This document shows positions 63,797-64,000 of a DNA stretch of 64,000 bases, piece after piece. The DNA lies in contig CAJNOJ010000002.1 in NCBI GenBank assembly GCA_905250025.1, forward strand, positions 1,426,001 through 1,490,000, in the 5' to 3' direction. The stretch is from Adineta ricciae (taxonomy: Eukaryota > Rotifera > Eurotatoria > Adinetida > Adinetidae). The notes beneath the pieces are model-generated. The model was not told where the DNA came from. It saw nothing but the letters and a program-made list of their open reading frames with translations, and searched no databases. Numbering within the stretch: the stretch's first letter is position 1; each line of letters opens with the position of its first letter. The position numbers and the translations under genes were made by a program.

Positions 63797-64000
63797 AACC
63801 TCGAATTCGAGATCCTCGACCCCGATTACCCTTCCGTCAACCCTTATAAAAAAAAAGATTTTTTCGAAAAACTAACCACGGATTCGTGATCCTCGACCCC
63901 AATTACCCTTCGGTCGACCCTTACTTGACAACGAGGAAAACTTTGATTGTTTAATTAGCTAATGAGCTAATTAGAATTTCGAGAAACTAACCTCGGATTC
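63797..64000. repeat. Diverged direct repeat running off the right edge
   Basis: A block of about 50 nt recurs at 63797, 63874 and 63989, the last cut by the window end. Consensus begins CTAACCTCGGATTCG and continues GATCCTCGACCCC, ATTACCCTTC, GTCAACCCTTA. Spacings differ (77 and 115 nt) because AT-rich spacers of different length separate the blocks. Unit type suggests an array or a mobile-element terminus extending to the right. Confidence 0.7.

Overview
The window is eukaryotic nuclear DNA and most likely comes from a bdelloid rotifer (Adineta, Rotaria or a relative). This is an inference. The supporting evidence is compact animal genes (CDC5L, RpS16, formin, RasGRF, PIM-type kinase) split by many GT-AG introns of about 45-70 nt, an AT-rich background, and secreted proteins built from fungal-type CBM1 modules. 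An intronless fungal-looking AlkB gene and a decayed gene resembling the bdelloid family of ADP-ribosyltransferases point the same way.

Layout. 1-2768 (-): the 5' part of CDC5L, cut by the window edge. 4.3-9.1 kb: a Ly6/uPAR-type (LU) GPI-anchored protein, an intronless ARNT-like bHLH-PAS factor and an unrecognised three-exon gene. 9.2-13.5 kb: small membrane proteins (one FUN14-like) and two secreted CBM1-repeat proteins. 13.7-15.3 kb: an ADP-ribosyltransferase-like pseudogene. 15.5-17.2 kb (-): an AlkB-type dioxygenase and ribosomal protein S16. 20.4-25.9 kb: an FMNL-type formin. 28.3-35.7 kb: RasGRF, whose first intron holds an 845-bp palindromic element with TA-flanked CAGT ends. 35.9-36.9 kb: a coiled-coil protein. 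40.3-42.6 kb: a C2H2 zinc-finger regulator lying in a 3.4-kb upstream gene desert. 44.0-45.3 kb (-): a PIM-like kinase. 49.5-52.3 kb: a PNT (pointed) domain protein without an ETS domain, and a basic/acidic unknown. 52.4-54.0 kb (-): an SLC16-like MFS transporter. 55.7 kb (-): a possible 45-residue Cys/His-rich microprotein. 56.9-59.0 kb (-): a decayed Na+/H+ exchanger with a cyclic-nucleotide-binding-like tail. 60.4-64 kb: a gene-poor, repeat-rich end with one probable degenerate mobile element, a 67-bp tandem repeat and a repeat running off the right edge.

The genes form no operon or pathway. Each looks independently transcribed, on mixed strands. Several have functional echoes: formin and RasGRF both act downstream of or on small GTPases; the AlkB protein carries a PCNA-binding-like N-terminus; the CBM1 proteins probably bind polysaccharide outside the cell. 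The left 54 kb reads as ordinary host gene territory with a few inserted or decayed accessory elements. The right 8 kb is accessory, with no intact gene that I can recognise. Exon borders were assigned by eye from GT-AG signals, reading-frame phase and family resemblance; no alignment was run.
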